Shown here piece by piece: positions 23,580-35,653 of a stretch of DNA of 64,000 nt. How positions within the stretch are numbered: position 1 is the first letter of the stretch; the number at the start of each line of letters is the position of its first letter. Source of the DNA: Robiginitalea myxolifaciens (GTDB lineage Bacteria > Bacteroidota > Bacteroidia > Flavobacteriales > Flavobacteriaceae). The DNA lies in contig NZ_FOYQ01000001.1 of NCBI RefSeq assembly GCF_900115205.1, positions 248,001 to 312,000 of the forward strand, given 5' to 3'. A program made the translations under genes and the position numbers. The notes below the pieces were generated by a model. It made no database searches. It was not told the DNA's origin and saw only the letters and a program-made list of their open reading frames with translations.

Positions 23580-26525
23580 ATGAAATGGAAATTCTTCCTC
23601 CCGGCGATCTTCCTGTCCGGGATGCTCGCCTATGGCCAGGAATACTATCCCAAAAACGATGGGGTTAAGGCCGAAAACGACAATTACACGGCACTGACCG
23701 GGGCCACTTTGCATATTGCTCCCGGAGAGGTAATACAGAACGGTACCCTCCTTATTCGCAACGGAGAGGTAGCCCAGGCCGGTGCATCTGTGCGCATTCC
23801 GGCAAATGCCGTGGTTTTTGATCTGAAAGGGAAACACATTTACCCCTCTTTTATCGATGTATTCTCGGAATACGGCATCGCCAAGCCCAAGCGCGCCCAG
23901 GGTGGTGGACGCTCTGCGGACTACAATCCTTCTCGGGAAGGCTTTTACTGGAACGATCACATACGACCCGAACAAGAGGCAATAAACGCCTATTCCTATG
24001 ACGATAAAAGTGCAGGTAGCCTGCGCAAATTGGGATTTGGTACCGTCAACAGCCATATCCCGGACGGGGTTGCCCGGGGAACTGGGGTTACCTTAAGTCT
24101 GAACAAAGAAGGAAACGAAAATACCCGCGTAATCCAGCAGAACTCGGGACAGTATTTCTCCTTCCAAAAAAGTGTGACTTCCCGGCAATCCTACCCATCT
24201 TCCCTTATGGGCGCTATGGCGCTGCTGCGGCAGATGTATTACGACGCCCGGTGGTATGAAGGAGGAAACTCCCCGACTACGGACCGCGCCCTGGAGGCTT
24301 TAAACAGCAATAAAGGGTTGGTCCAGTTCTTTGCAGCCGGTGATAACGGAAATGTCCTGCGCGCCGATGGAATCGGCGATAATTTCGGCGTTCAATACAT
24401 TATCCTTGCAGGAGGAAGGGAATACGAAGATGTTCAGGCTATCAAGGCAACAAATGCAGCCCTGGTGCTCCCACTGGATTTTCCAGCGGCTTTCGACGTC
24501 TCCAATCCTTTTGAGGCCGATTTGGTTTCCCTTGAGGATATGCGGCACTGGAACCAGGCACCTTCCAATCCCAAAGTAATGGCCGACAACGGCGTCCGCT
24601 TTGCCTTTACTTTACACGGATTAAAAAACAATGCCGAATTTCATAAGCAAATCCGCAAAGCCATTTCCTATGGCCTAAGCGAACAACAAGCTTTGGAAGC
24701 CCTGACCACTACCCCGGCTTCACTGCTGGGCCAATCCGATAAAATCGGCAGCCTGCGTCCGGGTCGTCTGGCAAACTTCCTGATCACATCAGGACCCGTA
24801 TTCTCGGAAAGCAGCACGCTGTATGAGAACTGGGTACGCGGCCAGCGCCATATCCTTTCCGATATGGACCAGAAGGATATCCGGGGCACCTATTCGCTTA
24901 GAGCCGGTAGCCAGTCCTTCACCATGGAATTATCCGGAAAGGCAGCTGCCCCAAAACTCAAAATTTCCAAAGACACGACAGAACTCAAAGGAAAACTCAG
25001 CTATAAAGGCGATTGGATCGACCTGAGTTTTACCGACGGGGAAGATCGCTATCGCATGACCGGAAGGGTTAGCGGTACCTCAGATAATATTCAAGGGCCC
25101 GGAGTTTTGCCGAACGGACGGGAAACCCGGTTTACAGCCCGAAAGACCGCAGCTTATGACGCCGAAAAAGAAGAAGCGAAAAAATCGGAAGACAAGCCTA
25201 CGGTGATGCCGGTTATGTATCCCAATGTGGGCTATGGTTTTGAAACCATGCCAACAGCTTCGGATATCTTATTCCGCAATGCCACTGTTTGGACCTCAGA
25301 AGATGCCGGCATCCTGGAAAATACCGATGTACTGGTCCGCGATGGAAAAATCGCGCGAATTGGGCAGGACCTGAATGCCGGACGAGCGCAGGTGATTGAC
25401 GCTACAGGAAAACACCTCACAGCGGGAATCATCGATGAACACAGCCATATTGCAGCGCTCGCCATTAACGAAGGCGGGCACAACAGTTCGGCAGAGGTAA
25501 AAATGACCGACGTTATTGATCCGCGAGACATGGATATTTACAGGAATCTTGCCGGGGGCGTAACCACCATACAATTGCTCCATGGCTCTGCCAACCCCAT
25601 TGGGGGGCGCTCGGCCATCCTGAGACTCAGATGGGGTAATCCGGCCTCCGGACTCATTTTCGAAGACATGCCCAAGTTTATCAAATTCGCCCTGGGTGAA
25701 AATGTGAAACAAAGCAACTGGGGAAGCCGCAGCCGTTTTCCACAGACGCGGATGGGGGTTGAACAGGTCTTCATCAACTATTTCCAACGGGCTAAGGAAT
25801 ACCAGGCTCAGAAAGCTTCGGGCAACGCTTACCGCTACGATGAGGAGATGGAAGTTCTGGCGGAGATTCTCAATGGTGAGCGCTTTATTAGCTGTCACTC
25901 CTATGTTCAGAGCGAGATAAATATGCTCATGAAGGTCGCCGAACAGATGGGCTTCCGCGTAAACACCTTTACGCATATCCTGGAAGGGTATAAGGTAGCC
26001 GATAAGATGGCCGAACATGGCGTAGGCGGATCTACCTTCAGCGACTGGTGGGCCTATAAATACGAGGTAAAAGATGCCATCCCTTACAATGCTGCAATCA
26101 TGCATAACGCCGGGGTTACGGTTGCTATCAATAGTGATGACGCTGAAATGTCACGGCGTTTAAACCAGGAGGCTGCGAAAACGGTGAAGTATGGTGGAAT
26201 GAGCGAAGCAGATGCCTGGAAGACGGTTACGATTAATCCTGCAAAACTCTTGCATCTGGATGATCGCGTAGGAAGTATCAAGGAAGGCAAAGATGCCGAC
26301 CTGGTACTTTGGAATAACAACCCGTTATCGGTTTATGCCCGGGCGGAAAAGACCTATATCCAGGGGGTTGCCTATTTCGATATGGAACGCGACCAGCAAC
26401 TGCGCGAGCGGGTTGCCAACGAGCGGAACACGCTGATCCAGATGATGCTGGACGACAAAGATGGCGGCAAGAAAAGAATGCCTGCCAATAACCGAAAAGA
26501 ACGCATGCATTGCGATAGCGAATAA
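23580..26525 (+). CDS. Secreted two-domain amidohydrolase-like protein
   Basis: A 981-residue exported protein (signal peptide about residues 1-19, ending Ala-Tyr-Gly-Gln) built from two amidohydrolase-superfamily halves. The C-terminal half (from about residue 560) keeps the metal site: IIDEHSHIA supplies the HxH on strand 1, ERFISCHSY and NTFTHILEG supply later His ligands, and AINSDDAEM gives the catalytic Asp region. It is probably imidazolonepropionase/prolidase-like, substrate unknown. The N-terminal half (about 30-430) has the same small-barrel start (TGATLHIAPGEVI, GKHIYPSFIDVFSEYG), but His-x-His is replaced by Phe-Ser-Glu, so it is probably non-catalytic. A Lys/Glu-rich linker lies near 525-540. 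The next gene resembles the N-terminal half and follows after 17 bases. Confidence 0.88.
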   Translation: MKWKFFLPAIFLSGMLAYGQEYYPKNDGVKAENDNYTALTGATLHIAPGEVIQNGTLLIRNGEVAQAGASVRIPANAVVFDLKGKHIYPSFIDVFSEYGIAKPKRAQGGGRSADYNPSREGFYWNDHIRPEQEAINAYSYDDKSAGSLRKLGFGTVNSHIPDGVARGTGVTLSLNKEGNENTRVIQQNSGQYFSFQKSVTSRQSYPSSLMGAMALLRQMYYDARWYEGGNSPTTDRALEALNSNKGLVQFFAAGDNGNVLRADGIGDNFGVQYIILAGGREYEDVQAIKATNAALVLPLDFPAAFDVSNPFEADLVSLEDMRHWNQAPSNPKVMADNGVRFAFTLHGLKNNAEFHKQIRKAISYGLSEQQALEALTTTPASLLGQSDKIGSLRPGRLANFLITSGPVFSESSTLYENWVRGQRHILSDMDQKDIRGTYSLRAGSQSFTMELSGKAAAPKLKISKDTTELKGKLSYKGDWIDLSFTDGEDRYRMTGRVSGTSDNIQGPGVLPNGRETRFTARKTAAYDAEKEEAKKSEDKPTVMPVMYPNVGYGFETMPTASDILFRNATVWTSEDAGILENTDVLVRDGKIARIGQDLNAGRAQVIDATGKHLTAGIIDEHSHIAALAINEGGHNSSAEVKMTDVIDPRDMDIYRNLAGGVTTIQLLHGSANPIGGRSAILRLRWGNPASGLIFEDMPKFIKFALGENVKQSNWGSRSRFPQTRMGVEQVFINYFQRAKEYQAQKASGNAYRYDEEMEVLAEILNGERFISCHSYVQSEINMLMKVAEQMGFRVNTFTHILEGYKVADKMAEHGVGGSTFSDWWAYKYEVKDAIPYNAAIMHNAGVTVAINSDDAEMSRRLNQEAAKTVKYGGMSEADAWKTVTINPAKLLHLDDRVGSIKEGKDADLVLWNNNPLSVYARAEKTYIQGVAYFDMERDQQLRERVANERNTLIQMMLDDKDGGKKRMPANNRKERMHCDSE

Positions 26526-26542
26526 TAGCTGTAACCAGGAAA

Positions 26543-27841
26543 ATGAAAATCATGAAAAATTTTAGCAAGATATTTTTTGGAATTGCCCTGCTTGCAGGTT
26601 GGACGCTTAGTGCTCAACAAACTCCGGCAGGTCCTCAGAGCGAAACCATTTCCATTACCGGAGCAACGCTTCATATTGGAAATGGGGAAGTAATTGAAAA
26701 CGGAACTGTTGTATTCAGTGACGGTAAAATAACGGCAATAGGAAGCGATGTAGCTGCCAGCGGACGAGTTATTGAAGCTGATGGTAAACATGTATACCCA
26801 GGGTTCATAGCCCCGGCCAAATCGCTTGGACTGATCGAAATAAATGCTGTTCGGGCGACCGACGACCAGGACGAAATCGGAGCCATGATTCCGCATATCC
26901 GAAGCCTGATTGCCTACAATGCAGAATCACAGGTAGTCGAAAGCATGCGGCCCAACGGTATCCTCTTAGGGCAAACCACCCCGCAAGGGGGAACTATCAG
27001 CGGTACCTCATCCATTGTACAGTTCGATGCCTGGAACTGGGAAGATGCTGCGGTAAAAACCGACGATGGCATCCACCTGCACTGGCCGCGATCCTTTCGC
27101 CGCGGACGCTGGTGGCTTGGGGAGCCAAGAGGCTTGCGATTCAATAAGGACTATACCAAAGAAACAGCAGATGTCCTGGACTTTGTACGAAATTCCAAAG
27201 CCTATGGGGCGGGGGAAAATGCGCCGATAAATCCGGCTTTTGCTGCAATGCAGGGGCTTTTTGACGGCTCAAAAACGCTCTACATTTACGCCAATACCGA
27301 ACGGGAAATTATCGATGGCGTCGGCGCTTTGAAGGAAGCTGGTATCGCCAAAATTGTACTGGTAGGCGGTTACCAGGCCAAGGAAGTTGCCGCCTTCCTG
27401 AAAGAAGAGAACATCCCAGTTCTGGTGCAGGAACCCCATGCCTTACCGGCTATGGATGATGACAATTACGATTATACCTATCAGCTGCCTAAAGATTTAG
27501 TAGATGCCGGGCTACTGGTCGGTTTGCAAAATGAAGGCATGAGCAACTTCCAAACCCGAAATCTGCCCTTCTACGCCGGGCACGTTGCCGGAATGGGTCT
27601 CGACCGGGAAGAAGCGTTAAAATTGATCACTGGAAATACCGCCAAAATACTCGGGATAGACGATAACTACGGAACTCTGGAAACCGGAAAAAGTGCCACC
27701 TTGTTTATCAGTGCCGGGGATGCCCTGGATATGCGCACCAATCAATTGAGCCACGCCTTTATCGATGGGCGCGAAATCTCTCTGGAAACCCACCAGACTG
27801 AGCTTTGGCAACGCTACAGCAATAAGTATTCCGGCGAGTGA
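26543..27841 (+). CDS. Secreted amidohydrolase-like protein lacking the metal-binding HxH
   Basis: A 432-residue exported protein with a signal peptide (about residues 1-25, ending Leu-Ser-Ala-Gln). Its start (TGATLHIGNGEVIENGTVV, then DGKHVYPGFIAPAKSLGL) aligns by eye with the N-terminal half of the upstream 981-residue protein. The expected PGFID-x-H-x-H is replaced by PGFIAPAKSLG, so metal ligands are missing. The composite end GNTAKILGIDDNYGTLETGKSATLFIS is the usual closing strand of the superfamily. It is probably a non-catalytic partner or an altered enzyme acting with the upstream product. ATG 26543 is preceded by AGGA; ATG 26552 is also possible. Confidence 0.85.
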   Translation: MKIMKNFSKIFFGIALLAGWTLSAQQTPAGPQSETISITGATLHIGNGEVIENGTVVFSDGKITAIGSDVAASGRVIEADGKHVYPGFIAPAKSLGLIEINAVRATDDQDEIGAMIPHIRSLIAYNAESQVVESMRPNGILLGQTTPQGGTISGTSSIVQFDAWNWEDAAVKTDDGIHLHWPRSFRRGRWWLGEPRGLRFNKDYTKETADVLDFVRNSKAYGAGENAPINPAFAAMQGLFDGSKTLYIYANTEREIIDGVGALKEAGIAKIVLVGGYQAKEVAAFLKEENIPVLVQEPHALPAMDDDNYDYTYQLPKDLVDAGLLVGLQNEGMSNFQTRNLPFYAGHVAGMGLDREEALKLITGNTAKILGIDDNYGTLETGKSATLFISAGDALDMRTNQLSHAFIDGREISLETHQTELWQRYSNKYSGE

Positions 27842-27850
27842 GGTTAGACT

Positions 27851-28654
27851 TTGACTAATATCAAACATATCAGCAGTCTCCAGAATCCGGAGGTCCGGCA
27901 GCTGGAGCACTGGAATAGAAAATCCCGGGACCGAAGGAAATCGGGCCGCTTTTTACTGGAAGGAGTACGGGAATTGGGGTTGGCTTTAGCTGGCGGATAT
28001 ACGGTTGCACACCTTTATTTCTGTCCGGATATCATCGATTTGGCCGAGCTGAACGCTATGTTTCCCAATTTGGATTGTCCGCGAACGAGTCTGAGCCAGG
28101 AGGTTTACCGCCACCTGGCTTTTCGCGGTAAAACCGAAGGGGTATTGGCTGTGCTACACGTTAAGTCCCATGAGCTCGACGACTTAAAATTCGATTCTGA
28201 GAACCCCTTGATTCTTATTGCAGAATCCCCTGAAAAACCCGGAAACGTCGGGGCCCTTCTAAGGACTGCGGATGCCGCCGGGGTCGATGCAGTGATCATC
28301 GCTGACCTCCTGGGGGATTTATACAATCCAAATACCATACGATCCAGCGTAGGCTGCCTATTTACCGTACCCATAGCCACAGCTTCAACCTCAGCAACCA
28401 TAAACTGGTTAAAATCCAAGAACATACAGCTGTTTGCAGCGAGCCTGGAAGGAGCAAAGGATTACCACGATGTCGATTTCGGCAACGCCTGCGCAATTGC
28501 CGTGGGCACAGAAGCTACCGGATTGACGACCCCCTGGACTGAAGCGGCTGATTCGGCCATTGTAATACCCATGCGGGGAGCTATAGATTCGCTCAATGTA
28601 TCGGTAGCTGCGGCTGTTTTGATATTCGAAGCGCGCCGGCAGCGCAGCTTGTAA
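27851..28654 (+). CDS. TrmH/SpoU family RNA 2'-O-methyltransferase
   Basis: SPOUT-class methyltransferase predicted to methylate a ribose 2'-OH in tRNA or rRNA. The 267-residue protein has an N-terminal substrate-binding region (SLQNPEVRQLEHW, RRKSGRFLLEGVRE). The SPOUT knot follows with motif 1 ESPEKPGNVGALLRTADAAG, motif 2 AVGTEATGL and motif 3 IPMRGAIDSLNVSVAAAV. The start is TTG 27851, because no ATG or GTG precedes the conserved region in frame. It lies 9 bases after the amidohydrolase stop, so it may be co-transcribed. The exact target base cannot be told from sequence. Confidence 0.9.
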   Translation: MTNIKHISSLQNPEVRQLEHWNRKSRDRRKSGRFLLEGVRELGLALAGGYTVAHLYFCPDIIDLAELNAMFPNLDCPRTSLSQEVYRHLAFRGKTEGVLAVLHVKSHELDDLKFDSENPLILIAESPEKPGNVGALLRTADAAGVDAVIIADLLGDLYNPNTIRSSVGCLFTVPIATASTSATINWLKSKNIQLFAASLEGAKDYHDVDFGNACAIAVGTEATGLTTPWTEAADSAIVIPMRGAIDSLNVSVAAAVLIFEARRQRSL

Positions 28655-28688
28655 ATTTTGGCTATTTTACTCCACTAAAATCCATCCA

Positions 28689-29921
28689 TTGACCGAAACC
28701 ACCCTCTTCCCCCTGCTTCTGACTATTCTCGTGCTGGATTACGTGACCGACCTTATCCTGGACTATTTAAATGCGCGGAAATTTACTGCCCCTCCCCCAG
28801 CTGAACTCAGCGACTTATATAGTGAAGAAGAATATGAGCGTTCCCAACGATACAAGTTGGTTAATTACCGTTTTGGCCTGGTTTCTTCGACTTTTTCCCT
28901 GCTTTTGTTGCTTGGCTTTTTGGTGTTTGGTGGATTTCAGTGGATGGATTTGCTGGTTCGTCAGTGGAGTCCGGATCCGATGATGCAATTGTTTTTCTTT
29001 TTTGGTTTGCTGTATTTCGGTAATGATTTGTTCAGCCTTCCATTTAAAATTTACGGAACATTCGGGATCGAAGCCCGTTTCGGATTCAACCGGACCACTC
29101 CCGGATTATTCCTGGCCGACCTGCTCAAAGGCTGGGTACTGGCAGCCCTTATCGGGGCTTTGCTTTTGGGCGCAATCTATTGGTTCTACACCTGGGCAGG
29201 TCCCTCCTTTTGGTTATACGCCTGGGCACTGATAACAGCGTTCAGCATACTGGCTAATTTATTTTACAGCAGGCTGATTGTTCCTTTATTCAACCGACAG
29301 CGACCTCTTGAAGACGGTTCGCTTCGCAAACGCATTGAGGAGTATGCTGAGCGCGTTGGTTTTGGTCTGAAGCAGATCTTTGTTATTGACGGCTCTAAGA
29401 GGTCTACAAAAGCGAATGCTTATTTTTCGGGCTTCGGAAGTCAAAAAAGAATTGCTTTGTTCGACACGCTGTTGGAGGATCTTGACGAAAACGAAGTCGT
29501 TGCTGTGCTGGCTCATGAAGTAGGGCATTACAAGCGAAACCATATCATCATTAATCTGGTTGTTTCCGTAATCCTTACCGGAATTACCCTTTTTGTACTC
29601 TCCTTGTTTCTGAACCGCCCTGAATTAGCTGGTGCACTCGGAGTTAGCCAGGTGAGCTTCCATGCCTCCCTGCTGGCCTTTGGTTTGTTGTACAGTCCGA
29701 TTTCTACCCTGACCTCCCTTTTTGGGAATTATCTCTCCCGCAAGTTTGAATTTCAGGCCGATGATTATGCCCGTAAAACCTATGGAGGGCAGCCTCTGGT
29801 TTCCTCCCTGAAGAAGCTTTCCAGAAATCACCTCAGCAACCTTACGCCTCATCCGGCCTACGTTTTTGCACACTATTCACATCCACCGTTGATTCAACGG
29901 ATACGAAACCTCTCTAAATAA
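28689..29921 (+). CDS. M48 family zinc metalloprotease (Ste24-like)
   Basis: Membrane zinc protease of the M48A type, related to CAAX prenyl protease Ste24 but probably acting on other membrane substrates in bacteria. The 410-residue protein has several membrane helices (about 5-20, 65-90, 100-120, 145-200 and 290-350), HEVGH in AVLAHEVGHYKRNH near residue 279, and the downstream Glu ligand in SRKFEFQADDYA. The start is TTG 28689, the first start that keeps the N-terminal helix. The gene ends at the terminator hairpin at 29921. Confidence 0.92.
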   Translation: MTETTLFPLLLTILVLDYVTDLILDYLNARKFTAPPPAELSDLYSEEEYERSQRYKLVNYRFGLVSSTFSLLLLLGFLVFGGFQWMDLLVRQWSPDPMMQLFFFFGLLYFGNDLFSLPFKIYGTFGIEARFGFNRTTPGLFLADLLKGWVLAALIGALLLGAIYWFYTWAGPSFWLYAWALITAFSILANLFYSRLIVPLFNRQRPLEDGSLRKRIEEYAERVGFGLKQIFVIDGSKRSTKANAYFSGFGSQKRIALFDTLLEDLDENEVVAVLAHEVGHYKRNHIIINLVVSVILTGITLFVLSLFLNRPELAGALGVSQVSFHASLLAFGLLYSPISTLTSLFGNYLSRKFEFQADDYARKTYGGQPLVSSLKKLSRNHLSNLTPHPAYVFAHYSHPPLIQRIRNLSK

Positions 29922-29946
29922 AAAAGCGGCCTAAGGGCCGCTTTTT
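29921..29946. terminator. Bidirectional rho-independent terminator
   Basis: A perfect 11-base-pair stem, AAAAAGCGGCC / GGCCGCTTTTT, with a 4-base TAAG loop. The stem overlaps the M48 stop codon by one base and lies 44 bases beyond the katG stop. Its symmetric A and T tracts let it act for both converging transcripts. It is the clearest terminator in the window. Confidence 0.85.
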
Positions 29947-29989
29947 CGTTCCGGAACCTATTGGAGTTCCAGGCTAATTCAATAAAAGA

Positions 29990-32260
<2,271 letters not shown>

Positions 32261-32372
32261 TTAGAAAATCCCGACTTCAAAAACCGATGTCAGGATCCTT
32301 TTATTCTTGTGTACGCTACGGGAATAATGCGTCTGCAAATGCTGCTGATCGCCACACCCGTTTAGGTTCTTT

Positions 32373-32407
32373 CAAAATTAACATAATTGAATCTTATTGT
32401 ATTCAAA
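32373..32407 (-). promoter_or_regulatory. katG promoter with embedded inverted repeat (candidate operator)
   Basis: On the minus strand TTTG (plus 32404-32407) and TAATTTTG (plus 32373-32380) are separated by 23 bases, a plausible -33/-7 pair 137 bases upstream of katG. Overlapping the -33 element is the inverted repeat TTGAAT-N8-ATTCAA (32387-32392 and 32401-32406). A repressor or activator dimer bound there would contact the promoter directly. It is not a match to the E. coli OxyR pattern or a clear PerR box. The region from 32237 to 32481 is otherwise non-coding and AT-rich. Confidence 0.45.
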
Positions 32408-32481
32408 ATACCATAGGTTTTACTTATACATCTTAGGTAAAAACTATTTACGGGAATTAGCGTTTTTGTATCTTTTCCGGG

Positions 32482-34146
32482 ATGAAAACAAATCGCTTCT
32501 TTTCCCTGTGTTTTGTGCTACTGTTAGGGCAGTCTTTGCAGGCGCAAACAAATGATTCCGGCAACCCACAGTCCAACCCCTCCCTGAGCGCACTCTTCGC
32601 GGAGTGGCGGGCATTTGAAACGCCTCCCATGCGGGAGGGTGCCCCCGATTACACGGTAGGGGGAAGGCAGGCCCGGTGGGGAACATTTCTGGAACTCGAA
32701 GATAACCTGGAAGCTTTGGATACCGTGGGTTGGCCTGTTGCCGACCAGGTAGATTGGATGCTTGTGCGGGCGGAAATGAACGGCTATCGCTTCAATGACA
32801 AAATCCTGCAACCCTGGAAGCGGGATCCCGCTTTCTACAAATCCCTATGGCTTTCGCGAAGTGATGTCCCGGATCACGAAGGGCCTACCCACCATCGGAT
32901 AACGGAACTCTGGCAATACCAATTCCCCCTGGACACCGACAGTCGAAGTCGGTTTATATCCGATTTACAAGTGATCCCTGCAATAAACAAGCAGGCCCGG
33001 GAAAACCTTACTGGCAATGCACGGGAACTCTGGATCGCCGGTATTCGGGATATCGAGACCCAACTGATCGATCTTCTGGATATCGGAAAATTGCCCGGCG
33101 TACAAGAAGACAAGGAATTATTGAAGATTATCGTTGACGCGGTAGAAAGCACTACGGAACTGATAGAATGGCTCCGGTCGGAAGCCCCTAAAAAAACAGG
33201 TCCCTCGGGAATTGGCAAAGAAGCCTATACCTGGTACCTGCAAAATGTCCACCTGGTTCCCCTAACCTGGGAGGACGAGGTGATGCTCCTGAAGCGGGAG
33301 CTGGCCCGATCCTGGAGCTCCCTGAAACTGGAAGAGCACCGAAACCGCGACTTACCGGTTCTCGAAGCAGCTGCTTCCCCTGAGGAGTACGATCAGCGGG
33401 CCGATGCCGCCGCGCGCAATTTGATCGACTTCCTGGATCAGCAAGAAATTGTAACGGTGGCCCCGTATTTTGAACCCGCGCTCAGGGAACACCTGGGGGC
33501 CTTCGTGCCCGAAGCCACCCGAAATTTCTTTTGGATTGCCACGCATTACGATCCCCGACCGCTCTATTCCCATTTTTATCATTGGTTTGAACTGGCTCGT
33601 ATGGATACAGAACCGAACAGCCGCGAAGTGCGCAGGGGTCCGTTGCGCTACAATATTTTTGATTCCAGGAATGAAGGGGTCGCCACTGCGGTCGAAGAAA
33701 CTTTCATGCAGGCTGGATTATATGATAATCAGCCCCGATCCCGGGAAATTGTCTACATCATGATTTCCCAACGTGCTGCCAGAGGCTTAGGCAGTCTTTA
33801 TGCGCACGCCAATTTAATGACCATGGAAGAAGCCGGTGGGATTCATTCCGAATATACCCCCCGCGGTTGGATGAAAACCGAACCCGAATTACTCCGGTTC
33901 GAACAACACCTCTACATGCGGCAGCCCGGGTACGGCACCAGCTACATTACCGGGAAATACCTTTTTGAGCAGACAATGATGGAGGTAGCGCGGCTGATGG
34001 AGTCTCAGGATCGTCCTTTTAACCTGCAGGCTTACATGGATCAACTCAATAAAATCGGGAATATTCCTATCGCCCTTTCCCAGTGGGAAATGACGGGAAT
34101 TAGACCTACATTTAGTACCGCTCCGTTTCCGGAAACTCGTCAATAG
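32482..34146 (+). CDS. Secreted DUF885-like protein, metal motif lost
   Basis: A 554-residue exported protein (signal peptide about residues 1-22, ending Leu-Gln-Ala-Gln). Its C-terminal third matches the DUF885 layout: [18 protein letters not shown] (family: EGWAxYxEx), a [17 protein letters not shown] helix, [15 protein letters not shown] (family: PGxxxxYxxGxxxi) and [21 protein letters not shown]885 enzymes normally carry HExxPGHH shortly before the EGWA block. Here that position reads [12 protein letters not shown] (about residues 360-371), so zinc binding is doubtful. TATCTTTT 6 bases before ATG 32482 may be a weak -7 element. Function unknown. Confidence 0.8.
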   Translation: MKTNRFFSLCFVLLLGQSLQAQTNDSGNPQSNPSLSALFAEWRAFETPPMREGAPDYTVGGRQARWGTFLELEDNLEALDTVGWPVADQVDWMLVRAEMNGYRFNDKILQPWKRDPAFYKSLWLSRSDVPDHEGPTHHRITELWQYQFPLDTDSRSRFISDLQVIPAINKQARENLTGNARELWIAGIRDIETQLIDLLDIGKLPGVQEDKELLKIIVDAVESTTELIEWLRSEAPKKTGPSGIGKEAYTWYLQNVHLVPLTWEDEVMLLKRELARSWSSLKLEEHRNRDLPVLEAAASPEEYDQRADAAARNLIDFLDQQEIVTVAPYFEPALREHLGAFVPEATRNFFWIATHYDPRPLYSHFYHWFELARMDTEPNSREVRRGPLRYNIFDSRNEGVATAVEETFMQAGLYDNQPRSREIVYIMISQRAARGLGSLYAHANLMTMEEAGGIHSEYTPRGWMKTEPELLRFEQHLYMRQPGYGTSYITGKYLFEQTMMEVARLMESQDRPFNLQAYMDQLNKIGNIPIALSQWEMTGIRPTFSTAPFPETRQ

Positions 34147-34173
34147 TCAAAAACTTCAGAAGCCTAATCCGAT

Positions 34174-35601
34174 ATGAAAAGAATCTTGCGAATCTTGCTA
34201 TTACTCATAATCGCTGTGATAGCTATTGTCCTGTTTAATACCCTTACGATGAATTCCCAGCAGGTCGAGGCAGAACCGCTGGCCATGCCCGAGATTAGCG
34301 ATTCGGCATATTACCGACTGGCGGGTGCCCTTACCTATAAGACCATCTCCTTTAATGAAGATACCCCTCCTGATTCTGCGGCGTTCTTTGGGTTACACCG
34401 GTTTCTGGCAAAGAGTTTCCCCCGGGTACACCAGGAAATGGAACTCACAAAAATCAGCACCTACAGTTTGCTCTACAAATGGCAAGGGAGCGATACTTCG
34501 CTAAAACCTGTTATCCTGATGTCGCACCAGGATGTTGTTCCGGTAGACGAACCTACACTCGCCGATTGGGAAGCCGGTCCCTTTGAAGGAGTCATGACCG
34601 ATACCCATATCCTCGGTCGTGGGGCCATGGACGACAAGAGTACCCTGGTCGCCGGTTTGGAAAGTGCAGAAATGCTCCTTGCCGAAGGCTTCCGACCGCA
34701 ACGAACGATTTACTTTGCCTTTGGGCATGACGAGGAAATCGGCGGGCACAATGGGGCGAATGAAATTGCAAAATACCTGAAAAACCAAGGCGTTGAGGCA
34801 TTGGTTACCCTCGATGAAGGTGGAAATTTAGCCGACGGTCTGGTCCCTGGAATCGAAGGATCGGTTGCGCTGGTAAACCTGGCCGAGAAAGGATATGTGA
34901 GCTATAAACTCAGGGTCGAAACTGCCGGAGGGCATAGCTCAATGCCTCCCAGTGAAAATACCGTGGGTATCCTGGCCAAAGCCATCGTAGATCTGGAAGA
35001 AAACCAATTGCCATACAAAATGGTTTCCCCCCTACCGCAAATGCTTGAGGCCCTGGGCCCGGAATTGCCATTTACCCAACGAATGGCTGTCGCGAATCCC
35101 TGGCTCTTCGGTCCCTTTATCCTGGAAACCGTTAATGCGCATACCACTACTGCCCCGACGATCATATCGGGCGGGGTCAAGGATAATGTTATTCCAACGG
35201 TAGCTGAGGCCACGGTCAACTTCCGCATACTCCCAGGCGAAAGTATCGAGACCGTTGCCGCGCATATCCGGGAAACAGTACATGACACCATCCAAATTGA
35301 ACCGCTTGGTTTCAAGACCAATCCTTCCCGGATTTCTTCCGTGGAATCCAAGGGGTACACCACGCTGCAAACGACCATCCGCGGACTCTTCGGCGATGTC
35401 CCTGTGATACCGGGACTGGTGGGCGGAGGTACAGATGCCCGCTACTTTTACGATGTCTCCGAAGATGTCTACCGCTTCTATCCCATGCGGATAAACAAGG
35501 ATAACATCGGAGGATTTCACGGTATTGATGAAAAAATTTCCAAGGCAAATTATGCGGAGATTATCGGATTTACCTACCATTTTATTCGCAACATCCAGTA
35601 A
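34174..35601 (+). CDS. M20 family metallopeptidase (carboxypeptidase S-like)
   Basis: A 475-residue zinc peptidase with an N-terminal membrane anchor or signal (about residues 4-23). The M20A metal motifs are MSHQDVVPVDE (His ligand and Asp), GRGAMDDKSTLVA (bridging Asp), FGHDEEIGGHNGA (catalytic Glu and ligand Glu) and VGGGTDARYFY, followed by a late GFHGIDEK His ligand. The dimerisation lid domain lies between (about 245-370). The order and length resemble yeast carboxypeptidase S (PM20D1) relatives. It follows the DUF885-like gene after 27 bases, so the two may form a peptide-turnover pair. Confidence 0.93.
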   Translation: MKRILRILLLLIIAVIAIVLFNTLTMNSQQVEAEPLAMPEISDSAYYRLAGALTYKTISFNEDTPPDSAAFFGLHRFLAKSFPRVHQEMELTKISTYSLLYKWQGSDTSLKPVILMSHQDVVPVDEPTLADWEAGPFEGVMTDTHILGRGAMDDKSTLVAGLESAEMLLAEGFRPQRTIYFAFGHDEEIGGHNGANEIAKYLKNQGVEALVTLDEGGNLADGLVPGIEGSVALVNLAEKGYVSYKLRVETAGGHSSMPPSENTVGILAKAIVDLEENQLPYKMVSPLPQMLEALGPELPFTQRMAVANPWLFGPFILETVNAHTTTAPTIISGGVKDNVIPTVAEATVNFRILPGESIETVAAHIRETVHDTIQIEPLGFKTNPSRISSVESKGYTTLQTTIRGLFGDVPVIPGLVGGGTDARYFYDVSEDVYRFYPMRINKDNIGGFHGIDEKISKANYAEIIGFTYHFIRNIQ

Positions 35602-35653
35602 ACCTCAGGTGCAGTTAACGGGTCCTATCAAGAAAGGTTCTTACGCCGGCTAT

